Shown in pieces: positions 43,850-52,789 of a stretch of 64,000 nt of DNA (position 1 is the first letter of the stretch; each line of letters starts with the position of its first letter). The stretch spans positions 1 through 64,000 of the forward strand of contig CAKOHR010000002.1 of NCBI GenBank assembly GCA_934085825.1, written 5' to 3'. A program made the translations under genes and the position numbers. This stretch comes from an uncultured Bacilli bacterium (lineage in GTDB: Bacteria > Bacillota_I > Bacilli_A > RF39 > UBA660). Below the pieces are notes generated by a model, which saw only the letters and a list, made by a program, of their open reading frames with translations, was not told where the DNA came from and did not search any database.

Positions 43850-45592
43850 TTAATCTTCTAAAATTGCTTTAATTCTTCTTACTCCAGCGCTAGACGCTTC
43901 TTCTTTTTTGATTTTAAAGTGTCCAAGTTCACTAGTATTTTTAACATGTGGGCCTCCACATAATTCTTTTGAGACATTATCTCCGATTGTATAAACTGTT
44001 ACGATATCTGGATACTTTTCAATAAACATACATTCTGCTCCACTTTTAATAGCTTCTTCTTTAGACATTTCTTCAACATGAACATCTAAACCTTCTTGTA
44101 TCCATTTGTTTACTAAATCTTCTGTTTTTTTCTTTTCTTCATCACTTAATTTATGATCACAGCTAAAGTCAAAACGCATTCTTTCATCTGTTATGTTACT
44201 TCCCTTTTGATGTACATCTGGACCCACTACAAGTTTTAAGGCAGCATTAAGTAAGTGAGTTGCTGTATGATATCTAGTTTCAATTTCACTATTGCCAGCT
44301 AAACCACCTTTAAATTTACCAGCAGATGCAGTTCTTGATAATTCTTGATGAGCTTTAAATTTTTCATTAAAACCATTAACATCAACGGATATACCAGCAT
44401 CTTTTGCAAGTTCTTCGGTAAGTTCTATTGGAAAACCATAAGTATCATATAAATGGAATGCTGTTGCTCCATCAATGTCTTTACTACTTACTTTAGTAAA
44501 TTCTCTTAAACCTTTTTCAAGTGTTCTGTTAAATTTTTCTTTTTCATTTTTCAATACATCAAGCACTACTTGTTTATTTTGACTTAGTTCACTATAGTAA
44601 TTTTCGTATTTTTCTATTATTAATTTTGCTATTTGTTCTTCCCAATTACTACTTATATCAATGCCTAATTTTTTAGCATGTCTAATAGTTCTACGAATAA
44701 GTCTTCTTAATATGTACCCTTGATCAGTATTACTTGGTTTAATTCCTGCTGGGTCGGCACTGATAAAAACTGAAGTTCTTATGTGATCTGCTATTATTCT
44801 CATGCTTTTTTCATTACCTTCGTATGGAAGATGAGATATTTCACTTATTAAATCTATTACATCAGACCAGATGCTTGATTTATAATTATCATCAACACCT
44901 TCTAAAACCGCAGTTATTCTTTCAACTCCCATTCCTGTATCAACATTCTTTTTGGGAAGCTCAGTGACTGTTTCATCTTCTGCTTTAAAATATTGCATAA
45001 ATACATTATTCCATATTTCAACCCATCTTTCATCTTCTGGATCGAAAGTTTCAGGTATTTCATCATTACTTCTGAAATAGAATATTTCTGTGTCAGGACC
45101 ACATGGACCAGAGCTACCTGCTATCCAAAAATTATCTAAGGTTGTTTTAGCAATTCTTTCTTTTTTTATTCCAAGACTTAGCCATTTATTATAACTTACT
45201 TCATCAAAAGGGATTAAATCATTGCCAGCAAAAACTGTTACAGCCAACCTTTCTACAGGAATTCCTAGTACTTTTGTTAAAAAGGAAAAACTCCAAGAAA
45301 TACTTTCATCTTTGAAATAATCCCCTAAAGACCAATTACCTAACATTTCAAAGAATGTATGGTGAGTTGTGTCACCAATGGAATCTAAATCATTAGTTCT
45401 TACACATTTTTGATAATCACATAGTCTGGTTCCATATGGATGTGGTTCTCCCATTAGATATGGTATTAAAGGTTGCATACCAGCTGTATTAAATAACACA
45501 GAAGGATCATTTTCGGGAACAACTGGACTACTAGGTATTTGTTTATGCCCATTGGCAACAAAGAAATCAATAAATAAATCCTTAATTTTCAT
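43850..45592 (-). CDS. alaS: Alanyl-tRNA synthetase, short form
   Basis: The 580 residues contain the class II catalytic core (FNTAGMQPLIPYLMG, KCVRTNDLDSIGDTTHHTFF, SSGPCGPDTEIFYF), the tRNA-recognition helices, and the editing domain (HTATHLLNAALKLVVG, CGGPHVKNTSELGHF). It ends straight after the editing domain, so the dimerising C-Ala region of standard enzymes (about 870 residues) is absent; such short AlaRS exist in reduced lineages. It overlaps a kinase-like gene and is controlled by an alanine T-box upstream of that gene. Confidence 0.95.
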   Translation of the reverse strand: MKIKDLFIDFFVANGHKQIPSSPVVPENDPSVLFNTAGMQPLIPYLMGEPHPYGTRLCDYQKCVRTNDLDSIGDTTHHTFFEMLGNWSLGDYFKDESISWSFSFLTKVLGIPVERLAVTVFAGNDLIPFDEVSYNKWLSLGIKKERIAKTTLDNFWIAGSSGPCGPDTEIFYFRSNDEIPETFDPEDERWVEIWNNVFMQYFKAEDETVTELPKKNVDTGMGVERITAVLEGVDDNYKSSIWSDVIDLISEISHLPYEGNEKSMRIIADHIRTSVFISADPAGIKPSNTDQGYILRRLIRRTIRHAKKLGIDISSNWEEQIAKLIIEKYENYYSELSQNKQVVLDVLKNEKEKFNRTLEKGLREFTKVSSKDIDGATAFHLYDTYGFPIELTEELAKDAGISVDVNGFNEKFKAHQELSRTASAGKFKGGLAGNSEIETRYHTATHLLNAALKLVVGPDVHQKGSNITDERMRFDFSCDHKLSDEEKKKTEDLVNKWIQEGLDVHVEEMSKEEAIKSGAECMFIEKYPDIVTVYTIGDNVSKELCGGPHVKNTSELGHFKIKKEEASSAGVRRIKAILED

Positions 45593-46115
45593 TTTCTTTT
45601 TCCTCCAATATTTTAAATACTTTGTCTTTTGTTTTAGCTAATTCATCATTGGCTATTATATAATCAAATTCATCATAACTTTCTAAAGCTGTTTCAGTTA
45701 TGTCACTTTGTTCTTCTAAAGAAAGTCTGCTTTGAGCAAATTGATTAATTACTAAAATGCTTGTTACATCATCATAATTTTCTTTCATATCTTCAAATTC
45801 TAAAGGCATTCTGGCATCACTAATTATAACTACATCAGCAAATGATTCATACAAATTGATGTCTTCAATCATTCTTTTAGTCAAAAATCTTTCATCGTAT
45901 TTTCTTACTTTAGCACCAAAAGTTTGTAAAAATCTTCTTGGTTTATTTTGACTTATGCCATCCCAATCTGTTAACTCTCTTGCAAATAATTTTATATATT
46001 TACTAAATTCTGTAATTACACATTTTTTTAGTTTATATGTGTAGTACTCTTCAATCATTTTAGCAACTTCATTTTTTCCGCTGCCACTTTTCCCACCAAC
46101 AACAAATATTTTCAT
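45582..46115 (-). CDS. P-loop NMP-kinase-like protein
   Basis: The P-loop VVGGKSGSGKNEVA lies at the N-terminus, DVVIISDARMPLEFEDM is the Walker B-like/DRxx region, and the length is about 177 residues. It looks like a dephospho-CoA-kinase- or (deoxy)nucleotide-kinase-type fold with unknown substrate. ATG at 46115 follows AAAGGAAAG and lies just after the T-box terminator; in-frame codons up to 46154 fall inside the terminator and are rejected. It is cotranscribed with alaS (11-bp overlap), which places it under alanine-tRNA control. Confidence 0.72.
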   Translation of the reverse strand: MKIFVVGGKSGSGKNEVAKMIEEYYTYKLKKCVITEFSKYIKLFARELTDWDGISQNKPRRFLQTFGAKVRKYDERFLTKRMIEDINLYESFADVVIISDARMPLEFEDMKENYDDVTSILVINQFAQSRLSLEEQSDITETALESYDEFDYIIANDELAKTKDKVFKILEEKENEN

Positions 46116-46130
46116 TTTCTTCTTTCCTTT

Positions 46131-46323
46131 CAAAAATAAAAAGAATGATACCAAAAGGAGTCTTTTTAAGACGGTACCATCCTTTAACTTAACTTAATTA
46201 TTTATAACGTAATTACCCGATTAATCTCTATGAGTAGCAATTATATAATTCTTTTATTAGTTTCCATCAACCACTAACTTTCTGTAAATAAGATTTATAC
46301 AACATCTCACATCAACGATTACA
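46131..46323 (-). promoter_or_regulatory. T-box riboswitch (alanine specifier) of the kinase-alaS operon
   Basis: Minus strand: Stem I with AGTTAGTGGTTGATGGAAAC, specifier GCT (46238-46236) in AATTGCTACTC, the T-box GGATGGTACCG (46182-46172), and a competing terminator GGATGGTACC/GGTATCATTC (46182-46173 with 46152-46143) plus U-run. GCU is an alanine codon, matching alaS. Uncharged tRNA-Ala should turn the operon on. Confidence 0.9.
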
Positions 46324-46329
46324 TTTAAT

Positions 46330-46358
46330 AATATACACATATTTGCTTAGCTTGTCAA
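46330..46358 (-). promoter_or_regulatory. Promoter of the T-box/alaS operon
   Basis: Minus strand: TTGACA (46358-46353), 17-bp spacer, TATATT (46335-46330). Confidence 0.75.
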
Positions 46359-46364
46359 GAGAAT

Positions 46365-46393
46365 TTGACAAATAGCCACACTTTTGTTATTAT
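46365..46393 (+). promoter_or_regulatory. Divergent promoter of the candidate sRNA
   Basis: TTGACA (46365-46370), 17-bp spacer, TATTAT (46388-46393), back to back with the alaS promoter. Confidence 0.65.
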
Positions 46394-46399
46394 GTATTT

Positions 46400-46495
46400 G
46401 GCAAAAATAAATGGAACATCCAATTTTGCATGTTGGATTCTACCAGTTCTAGTGGGCATCTTAATCAACATGGTTGATTAGATGCTTTTATTTTC
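46400..46495 (+). ncRNA. Candidate structured small RNA
   Basis: Starts about 7 bp after a good promoter and ends in a terminator (GCATC-TTAATCAAC with GTTGATTA-GATGC, 46456-46485, then TTTTATTTT). Inside are two more hairpins, ATCCAA/TTGGAT and CCA-GTTCTAG-TGG. No ORF of note and no plus-strand gene follow, so it is not a leader of a neighbour. It matches no RNA family I recognise. The segment 46500-46570 shows nothing. Confidence 0.55.
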
Positions 46496-46576
46496 CCTAC
46501 TTTAATAATAAAACTAAAATGAGAAGAATAATGATCAACTATAACCCGAAATGCTATTTCAACGTATGTGTATATT

Positions 46577-46606
46577 AAAAGCAATATGTTTTATCATATT
46601 GCTTTT
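46577..46606. terminator. Terminator of the AI-2E family gene
   Basis: Stem AAAAGCAATATG/CATATTGCTTTT (46577-46588, 46595-46606), including the stop codon. Confidence 0.75.
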
Positions 46607-47745
46607 TCTTCTTCACTGTTTCTTTGAAATAACTCAAATTTTTCAATTATAAATTCAAGTATTACTTTAATAACACTCATTATTGGTGATGCAAGTATCA
46701 TACCCACGATACCAAAGAAATGACCAAATAGTAGTAACCCGCAGATTATTACTACTGGATGCAAGTTAGTAGCCTTACTCATTACAATTGGTTGCAAGAC
46801 ATATGATTCTATAAGTTGGACAATACATGCTATGATGAATACTCCAAGACCTATAAGTGGACTTTGGGTTAAACCTACAACAGTTGCTACTGCTGTGCCT
46901 AAGTATGGTCCAATATAGGGAATTAAATCAGTGATTCCACAGAACAATCCAAATAACAATGCTGATTTTAGCCCTATGATTCCAAAACCAATTGTATCAC
47001 AAACAAATACCATACAGGCAACTAATAATGTACCATTTACACATTTTCTTACTTCTGAACCTATTCTTTCAACTAGTGATGCAACTTCTACTTGATGCTT
47101 TGTTGGTATAACTTTAAGAAGTAAATTAGTGACATTGTCAAAATCAAATAACATATATAAACCTATAATTAAACCAAAGAATATTGTACCAAGTCCACTA
47201 ACTAAATCTGACATTATAGTTACTATTGTTGTTGGCAAATTACTTGATATGCTAGTTCCGTAAGTTGTGATGGCATCTAAAATATTTTCTTTTACTGCTG
47301 CAGTGTCAAAAGCTTCACTATTTATTTTGTCAAATGTATTGTTTATAAAGTCAGTAAGTTTACCAGTAATATTAGGCAAAGTATTTATAAGTTCATTTAA
47401 TTCATTGTAGATAATTGGTATAAATATTCTGAAAAATATTAGAAGAAATACAATGAATACCATATACACAATCATTGAAGCTAGTATTCTAGGCATTCCC
47501 TTTTTAGTCATTTTATCTACTAGAGGAGCAAAAAGCCATGCAACAATAAAACCAATAAAAAGTGGTGCAAGGACATTTAAGAGACTACCTAAAAAATTAA
47601 AAACACCTAACACTTTCAAGAGCATTGTTCCCGCAAGAACTATTCCAATAATAATTATTATAAATAATAACTTTAAAAGATTTTTACTTAAATAGATGAT
47701 ATCATTTAAGCCACTTGTGTCTAATTCATTTTTCTTTTTAAACAT
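46594..47745 (-). CDS. AI-2E family membrane transporter
   Basis: The 383-residue polytopic protein of the AI-2E family (YdiK/TqsA/PerM group) has about eight TM helices: an N-terminal pair (25-75), a long extracytoplasmic amphipathic region (about 115-165, NELINTLPNITGKLTDFINN), and the conserved core GIIGLKSALLFGLFCGITDLIPYIGPYLG followed in the family style by a Gly/Pro-rich loop (SPIMSVIKVI). Members export quorum signals or sodium; this substrate is unknown. It stands alone. Confidence 0.9.
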   Translation of the reverse strand: MFKKKNELDTSGLNDIIYLSKNLLKLLFIIIIIGIVLAGTMLLKVLGVFNFLGSLLNVLAPLFIGFIVAWLFAPLVDKMTKKGMPRILASMIVYMVFIVFLLIFFRIFIPIIYNELNELINTLPNITGKLTDFINNTFDKINSEAFDTAAVKENILDAITTYGTSISSNLPTTIVTIMSDLVSGLGTIFFGLIIGLYMLFDFDNVTNLLLKVIPTKHQVEVASLVERIGSEVRKCVNGTLLVACMVFVCDTIGFGIIGLKSALLFGLFCGITDLIPYIGPYLGTAVATVVGLTQSPLIGLGVFIIACIVQLIESYVLQPIVMSKATNLHPVVIICGLLLFGHFFGIVGMILASPIMSVIKVILEFIIEKFELFQRNSEEEKAI

Positions 47746-47800
47746 AGAAAATCACATCCTATCTATATTATAATACAAAACTATCAAAAAAAACAGTTTT

Positions 47801-48355
47801 TTATGCTGCTTTGTCCCGAATTCTTTCTTGAATATTTAACATTTCTAATTCTTTGTTTCTTTCATTTATTAAATATATAATAAATTTTCTTAAGGTTAAA
47901 TAAGGCAAATTAAATAAAATATCAATGGCTAAATCTAAATTTTCATTTTTTATTGCTAAAACAAAACTATCTTCAATAACTTTATTGTTGCAAATACTTC
48001 TGAACTTGTTTATTATATTGTTCATTTTTATTTTATTGTTCATTACTTCACTTAAATATAAATCAATTCTAAAATTATTATAAAGATCTTTATTAATAAC
48101 ATCAATTGGATTATGTTTTTGGTTATCCGCAATAACTAATTTTCCATTTAAATATTTTTCACTTACTAAATTTGCTCTTTTTATAGAAGATAATATTTCT
48201 TCTTTGGAAAAATGCATTGTAAATGAATCTATGTCTGATAAACTATGAGGTGTGTAACCTCTAGCTATGTCAAGCTTAGAGATGTCTATAAACATATAAT
48301 CACCAATTCGAGCCATTAAGCTTAAAAAATGCTTTTGTTCTTCTTGTTTCTTCAT
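47801..48355 (-). CDS. Hypothetical helical protein
   Basis: No family recognised. About 184 residues from ATG 48355 (MKKQEEQKHFLSLMARIG); in-frame codons up to 48400 precede it, with weaker ribosome sites. The N-terminal half has mixed structure (DYMFIDISKLDIARGYTPHS), the rest is helical and Lys/Asn-rich. No signal or TM segment. It lies downstream of another hypothetical gene on the same strand, 69 bp apart. Confidence 0.55.
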   Translation of the reverse strand: MKKQEEQKHFLSLMARIGDYMFIDISKLDIARGYTPHSLSDIDSFTMHFSKEEILSSIKRANLVSEKYLNGKLVIADNQKHNPIDVINKDLYNNFRIDLYLSEVMNNKIKMNNIINKFRSICNNKVIEDSFVLAIKNENLDLAIDILFNLPYLTLRKFIIYLINERNKELEMLNIQERIRDKAA

Positions 48356-48423
48356 TTCATACCAACTCACTTTCTTGAAGTGAAGAGTATATTTTATCAT
48401 ATATGCTAGCTTATGTCAAATTT

Positions 48424-48924
48424 TTATTTTGTTCTTTTTTTTGTATTAATTTTGTAGTTATCATCGACATACGATACTGGTCTATCTAATATTTCTTCAT
48501 ATTCAATTTCTGTACGAATCAAATATTTATTTAAAAAAGCAAAGTTTAAATCTTCTACATCTGTAGTCCTTTTAAGATCTTCATAGTCTAAATCACTAAA
48601 ATACCCTGTTAGCATGGTTTTACTATCTATTAGCTCTTCTTTAGAAATCAAATCAATATTTATTCCATCGTCTTTCCAACTTTCTTTTAACTCTTTTCCA
48701 TATTTTTTGTCCAAAGGATAAGCAAAAAGTTCATTTGCTTTCCAATTAGAACTTTCTAACGGCCCAATATTAAAAAAGCAATCGTCGAAAATTGAATAAA
48801 AATATTTTTTATTAGAAAATTCTACTATAACTCCAATCATATTTTTTATTCCCCAAAAAGTTCCATATTCATAAGATTCCATTAGTTGTGCCAATATTAA
48901 TTTTTCCATAGCAAATTTTTGCAT
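48424..48924 (-). CDS. Hypothetical protein
   Basis: 166 residues with no recognised family. It is soluble and acidic, with aromatic-rich stretches (ESYEYGTFWGIKNMIGVIVE, KYFYSIFDDCFFNIG) and a Lys-rich tail. ATG at 48924 has GGGGAGTGAT upstream, so translation is credible. It lies just after a tRNA pair and its terminator. Confidence 0.6.
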   Translation of the reverse strand: MQKFAMEKLILAQLMESYEYGTFWGIKNMIGVIVEFSNKKYFYSIFDDCFFNIGPLESSNWKANELFAYPLDKKYGKELKESWKDDGINIDLISKEELIDSKTMLTGYFSDLDYEDLKRTTDVEDLNFAFLNKYLIRTEIEYEEILDRPVSYVDDNYKINTKKRTK

Positions 48925-48950
48925 TTTATCACTCCCCGAAGTATAGAAAA

Positions 48951-48975
48951 ACGAACTTTTAAAAGTTCGTATTTT
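48951..48975. terminator. Terminator of the tRNA-Leu/tRNA-CAT transcript
   Basis: ACGAACTTTTAAAAGTTCGT (48951-48970), perfect palindrome, T-runs on both sides. Confidence 0.8.
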
Positions 48976-48982
48976 TTTAAAA

Positions 48983-49067
48983 TGGTGCAGGCGAAGGGAC
49001 TTGAACCCCCACGGAATATTCCACTAGATCCTAAGTCTAGCGCGTCTACCAGTTCCGCCACGCCTGC
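48983..49067 (-). tRNA. tRNA-Leu (anticodon TAG)
   Basis: Minus strand: acceptor GCAGGCG pairs with CGCCTGC, encoded ACCA end. The anticodon stem CTAGA/TCTAG holds loop CTTAGGA with TAG, reading CUA. The long variable arm GTGGAATATTCCGT is typical of Leu. T-arm GGTTCAAGTCC. Confidence 0.95.
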
Positions 49068-49076
49068 AAAATTTAA

Positions 49077-49153
49077 TGGTGGACCTCATAGGACTCGAAC
49101 CTATGACAACTCGGTTATGAGCCGAGGGCTCTAACCAACTGAGCTAGAGGTCC
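49077..49153 (-). tRNA. tRNA with CAT anticodon (Met or Ile2)
   Basis: Acceptor GGACCTC pairs with GAGGTCC, encoded ACCA. Loop CTCATAA on stem CTCGG/CCGAG. It lacks initiator features (no run of three G-C pairs in the anticodon stem). CAT tRNAs with this GGACCT acceptor are often the lysidine-modified Ile2 in Firmicutes, but elongator Met cannot be excluded. Confidence 0.9.
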
Positions 49154-49165
49154 ATGACAATATTA

Positions 49166-49194
49166 ATATTACCACATATTTTTGTTTATGACAA
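49166..49194 (-). promoter_or_regulatory. Promoter of the tRNA-CAT/tRNA-Leu operon
   Basis: Minus strand: TTGTCA (49194-49189), 17-bp spacer, TAATAT (49171-49166). Confidence 0.65.
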
Positions 49195-49216
49195 GTCTTT
49201 TTTTCATAAAAATTAA

Positions 49217-49248
49217 AAAACTTAAGCAACCCCCGAAGCTTAAGTTTT
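49217..49248. terminator. Terminator of the 139-aa gene
   Basis: AAAACTTAAGC/GCTTAAGTTTT (49217-49227, 49238-49248), 10-nt loop, U-run on the minus strand. Confidence 0.8.
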
Positions 49249-49258
49249 ATAAACTAAA

Positions 49259-49678
49259 TTATTTATCTTGTAACATATTAAGTAAATCAATCTTAAACAT
49301 ATCTTTAGATGCGTTAGCTTTAGAAATCATAATACCTTTATATGTTGTAAGTTCAGATCTATGACCTTCTAAAAGAATTTCTGATGGTGTGATAGTTTCT
49401 AAAACTACTACTTCATCTTTTTTATGTACTGTGTAAACTAATTTAACTTCACCATGGATTTGTGCAAACATCTTATCACTTGGTAATTTAAGTTCATATG
49501 TTTCTGTACCATTTTTCTTATTTACAGAAATAAGTTCACCTACAAAATTACCATTTCTAAGTGCTGGATAATAGTCAAAGTTTAATTTCTTAAACGCTAA
49601 CATATTATACTTTTTTAAAGCCCTTTCCAATTTTTTAAATTCGTTTTCACAAACGTATTCTAAAACGTATCCTTTCAT
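49259..49678 (-). CDS. Hypothetical protein with tandem consensus promoters
   Basis: 139 residues from ATG 49678 (MKGYVLEYVCENEFKKLERA), after GGGGG at about 9 nt. Longer in-frame readings up to 49780 cross a promoter and are rejected. A helical start is followed by a beta-rich part (ETYELKLPSDKMFAQIHGE, VKLVYTVHKKDEVVVLET), with no TM segment and no family recognised. Two perfect TTGACA-17-TATAAT promoters suggest heavy expression. Confidence 0.6.
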   Translation of the reverse strand: MKGYVLEYVCENEFKKLERALKKYNMLAFKKLNFDYYPALRNGNFVGELISVNKKNGTETYELKLPSDKMFAQIHGEVKLVYTVHKKDEVVVLETITPSEILLEGHRSELTTYKGIMISKANASKDMFKIDLLNMLQDK

Positions 49679-49711
49679 TTTTCCATACCCCCTAATTACT
49701 CGAACAATTAT

Positions 49712-49740
49712 ATTATACCACAAACTGCAACTTTTGTCAA
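49712..49740 (-). promoter_or_regulatory. Proximal consensus promoter of the 139-aa gene
   Basis: Minus strand: TTGACA (49740-49735), 17-bp spacer, TATAAT (49717-49712). Both hexamers are perfect. Confidence 0.8.
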
Positions 49741-49789
49741 ATTTGTGTGCTATTTTCATATTGTTCATAGTATTCCACATTGGAGCTAA

Positions 49790-49818
49790 ATTATAACACT
49801 TTTGACACCATTTGTCAA
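49790..49818 (-). promoter_or_regulatory. Distal consensus promoter of the 139-aa gene
   Basis: Minus strand: TTGACA (49818-49813), 17-bp spacer, TATAAT (49795-49790), exactly 78 bp upstream of the proximal one. Confidence 0.75.
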
Positions 49819-49858
49819 ATTTTTCACCTTAAATAGCGAAAAAAAGTCTATTTTAGGC

Positions 49859-52789
49859 TTAATTTTCGAGCTTTGCACTAACTATTTTACTCACACCAGA
49901 CTCTTGCATTGTAATACCATATAATGAATCAGCATATTCCATCATTCTCTTTTTGTGAGTTATAACTATAAACTGACTTCTAGTCTTTTCTTCACTTAAA
50001 TATTTACCAAACATATCAACATTTACTTCATCAAGTGCTGCTTCAGCTTCATCTAAAATGACAAATGGTGATGGTCTAACTTCAAGCATTGCAAATAGTA
50101 AGCATATCGCTGTCAAAGCTTTTTCTCCCCCACTTAAGGCAACTGGTGAGTTTATTTTCTTTCCTGGTGGAATAGCTATAATATCAATACCTGTATTAAG
50201 TAAATCATCTGGATCACTTAAGGCAAGTTCTCCTCTTCCGCCTTTAAACATCATCTTAAATATTTTACTAAATTCTTGTTTAATACTTTCAAATGATTTA
50301 GCAAACTTTTCAACCATAATATCATCCATTTCCTTAATAATGCCTTTAAGTTCCATAGATGCGCTTTCCAAATCAAATTTTTGACTGGTTAAAAATTCAT
50401 ATCTTTTCGAAATTCTTTCATATTCTTCGATTGAGCCCAAGTTTACATTGCCAAGTTTATTTAATTCTCTTTTCAAATTAGATACATGATCACGAGCTAT
50501 ATCAGCATCCATTTCTAAACTATAGCTTGATGATGCAGCTTCATAGGTTAAATTATAGTTATTATTTAAATCACCAAGTAAATTATCGAGTTTAACTTCT
50601 AATTTTCCTGAAGCAACTTCTTTACTCTTCAGTTCATTATTTACTATATTATAACTACTGCTACTATCTCTAAGTTTTTTATCTAAAATGTTAATTTCAT
50701 CATTTAAATCATTCTTTTCTTTAGTAATTAACTTAATATCTTTTTCAATTAATTCACGTGTTTTACTTAGATTATTTATTTTTTCCATTAATTTCATCAA
50801 ATGATCATCAAGTTTATTTGACTTCATATCATTTATACCTTCAAGTTCACTTAATACACTTTTATGTTCTTCATTAAGTCTACTTAAATTTGTCTTTTTA
50901 TTAAATAATTCATCATTTAATAATATTACATATTTATTTAAGACATTTTCTCTTTCTTCAAGCTCTTCCATATTATTAGTAATATCATTTACTTCATCTG
51001 TTAAATCCTTAATTTTAATATCCATTTTTTGAAGTTCACTCTTAAGTTTATTAAGTTCATTCTTTTCGTTTAACATTGTATTTTTCTTACTTGTACCCCC
51101 AGTTATAGAACCACCTACATGAAGTATTTCCCCGTCAAGTGATACAACTTTATATTTATAGTTAATAAGTTTACCTATAATATTTAAAGTTCTTTCATTA
51201 TCAACTACTACCACTTGACCAAGTTGGTTTTCTACTATATTTCGGTATTTTGGATCAAAATCTATTAAATCACTTAATATACCAATATAACCATTAATAT
51301 TTTTAATATTATCAATTACTTCATTATTTACATATTTTCCTTTTATAACATTAAGTGGGAAAAATGTAGCTCTACCAAGTTTTCTTTCTTTTAAAAAATC
51401 TATGGCATTTAATGCAGCATTTTCATCATCAACTACTAAAAAGTTGCTACTGGCACCTAATGCTATATCAGTTGCTACTAAATATTTTTCAGGAATATCT
51501 ATAAGTTTACCAATTGTATTATGAATACCATAAAGTCTTGGATTATTTAAAATATTTCGCACAGAGACTGGAGCAGATTCAGCACTTAATATATTATTTT
51601 CTAAAATTTGAATTTTATTTTCAAGTAAAAATTTAGCTTTACTTGTATCCATTAATGTATTACTTGCTGTACTTTTCTTAACCTTTAAAACAAGTAGATT
51701 ATTCTTAACATCTTCTCCCTTGCTTCTTTCTGAATTAATACTATTTTCAATATCTAATACTTCTCTTTCACAAAGAGTAATACTTTTATTAAGTTCAAGT
51801 TCTTTTTCTTTAAGTTTAATTAAATTGTTTTCAAGAACATCATTATTTGTTTCATATTTTTGTCTTTCAATAGTAAGCTTCTTTTCACCATTTAAATCAC
51901 TTAAATTTTCTGTTACTTTTAATAACTCTTCTTTCTTTTTATTTAAATTTTCTTCAAGTTCTAAACTTCTAAACTTAAGAGTTTCTAATTTGCTATCTTC
52001 AGTGTTATCTTTTAAAGTGAGTAACTTTTCTTTTAAGTTCTTAATTTCTTCAGAAATTTTAGTATATTCAAGATTTAAATCAGTTATATCCTTAGCTATT
52101 AAAGCAATATCTATACTTTCAAGTTCACCCTTTATATTTAAATACTTCTCTGCCACGATGCTTTGTTCTTTCAAAGGTTCAACAGTAGTTGCAAGCTCAT
52201 CAATAACAAGTTTAATACGCATTAAGTTTTCTTCTGTTTTTTCAAGCTTTTTGAGTGACTCTTCTTTACGTTTTTTATATTTTAAAACACCCGCTGCACT
52301 TTCAAAAATGCCTCTTCTGTCACTTGATTTTGAATTAACAATATCTGTAACATTTCCTTGACTTATGATATTAAAAGCATTTGTTCCAGCCCCAGAATCT
52401 ATAAATAAATCTGTTACATCTTTAAGTCTAACTCTAGCATTATTTATAAAATATTCATTTTCCCCAGTTGAATAAACAATTCTTTTTATTTCTACTTCTT
52501 TAAAATCACTATGTAAATAATGATCACTATTATCAAAAACTAAAGCAACCATAGCTCTTTTTTGAGCTTCTCTTGACTCACTTCCACTAAAAATGCAATC
52601 AGTCATATTATTTTGACCACGCAAAGATTTAACGGATTGTTCACCTAAAACCCATCTAACTGCATCAACAATATTACTTTTTCCTGAACCATTTGGGCCA
52701 ACAATCCCAGTAATACCAGGATTTATTTCTAAATCTAATTTATCTGCAAAAGACTTAAAGCCTTGTGCTCTAATACTTTTTAAATACAT
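49859..52789 (-). CDS. smc: Chromosome segregation SMC protein, short form
   Basis: Structural maintenance of chromosomes ATPase. Walker A GIVGPNGSGKSNIVDAVRWV (32-39 core), Q-loop region VLGEQSVKSLRG, coiled coils (about 165-400 and 560-800), hinge (about 420-540; LYGIHNTIGKLIDIPEKYLV), signature ALSGGEKALTAI (near 883) and Walker B FVILDEAEAALDEVN (near 908). At 976 residues it is about 200 shorter than usual, the loss falling in the coiled coils, so the arms are short. It starts right after the rnc stop. Confidence 0.95.
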   Translation of the reverse strand: MYLKSIRAQGFKSFADKLDLEINPGITGIVGPNGSGKSNIVDAVRWVLGEQSVKSLRGQNNMTDCIFSGSESREAQKRAMVALVFDNSDHYLHSDFKEVEIKRIVYSTGENEYFINNARVRLKDVTDLFIDSGAGTNAFNIISQGNVTDIVNSKSSDRRGIFESAAGVLKYKKRKEESLKKLEKTEENLMRIKLVIDELATTVEPLKEQSIVAEKYLNIKGELESIDIALIAKDITDLNLEYTKISEEIKNLKEKLLTLKDNTEDSKLETLKFRSLELEENLNKKKEELLKVTENLSDLNGEKKLTIERQKYETNNDVLENNLIKLKEKELELNKSITLCEREVLDIENSINSERSKGEDVKNNLLVLKVKKSTASNTLMDTSKAKFLLENKIQILENNILSAESAPVSVRNILNNPRLYGIHNTIGKLIDIPEKYLVATDIALGASSNFLVVDDENAALNAIDFLKERKLGRATFFPLNVIKGKYVNNEVIDNIKNINGYIGILSDLIDFDPKYRNIVENQLGQVVVVDNERTLNIIGKLINYKYKVVSLDGEILHVGGSITGGTSKKNTMLNEKNELNKLKSELQKMDIKIKDLTDEVNDITNNMEELEERENVLNKYVILLNDELFNKKTNLSRLNEEHKSVLSELEGINDMKSNKLDDHLMKLMEKINNLSKTRELIEKDIKLITKEKNDLNDEINILDKKLRDSSSSYNIVNNELKSKEVASGKLEVKLDNLLGDLNNNYNLTYEAASSSYSLEMDADIARDHVSNLKRELNKLGNVNLGSIEEYERISKRYEFLTSQKFDLESASMELKGIIKEMDDIMVEKFAKSFESIKQEFSKIFKMMFKGGRGELALSDPDDLLNTGIDIIAIPPGKKINSPVALSGGEKALTAICLLFAMLEVRPSPFVILDEAEAALDEVNVDMFGKYLSEEKTRSQFIVITHKKRMMEYADSLYGITMQESGVSKIVSAKLEN

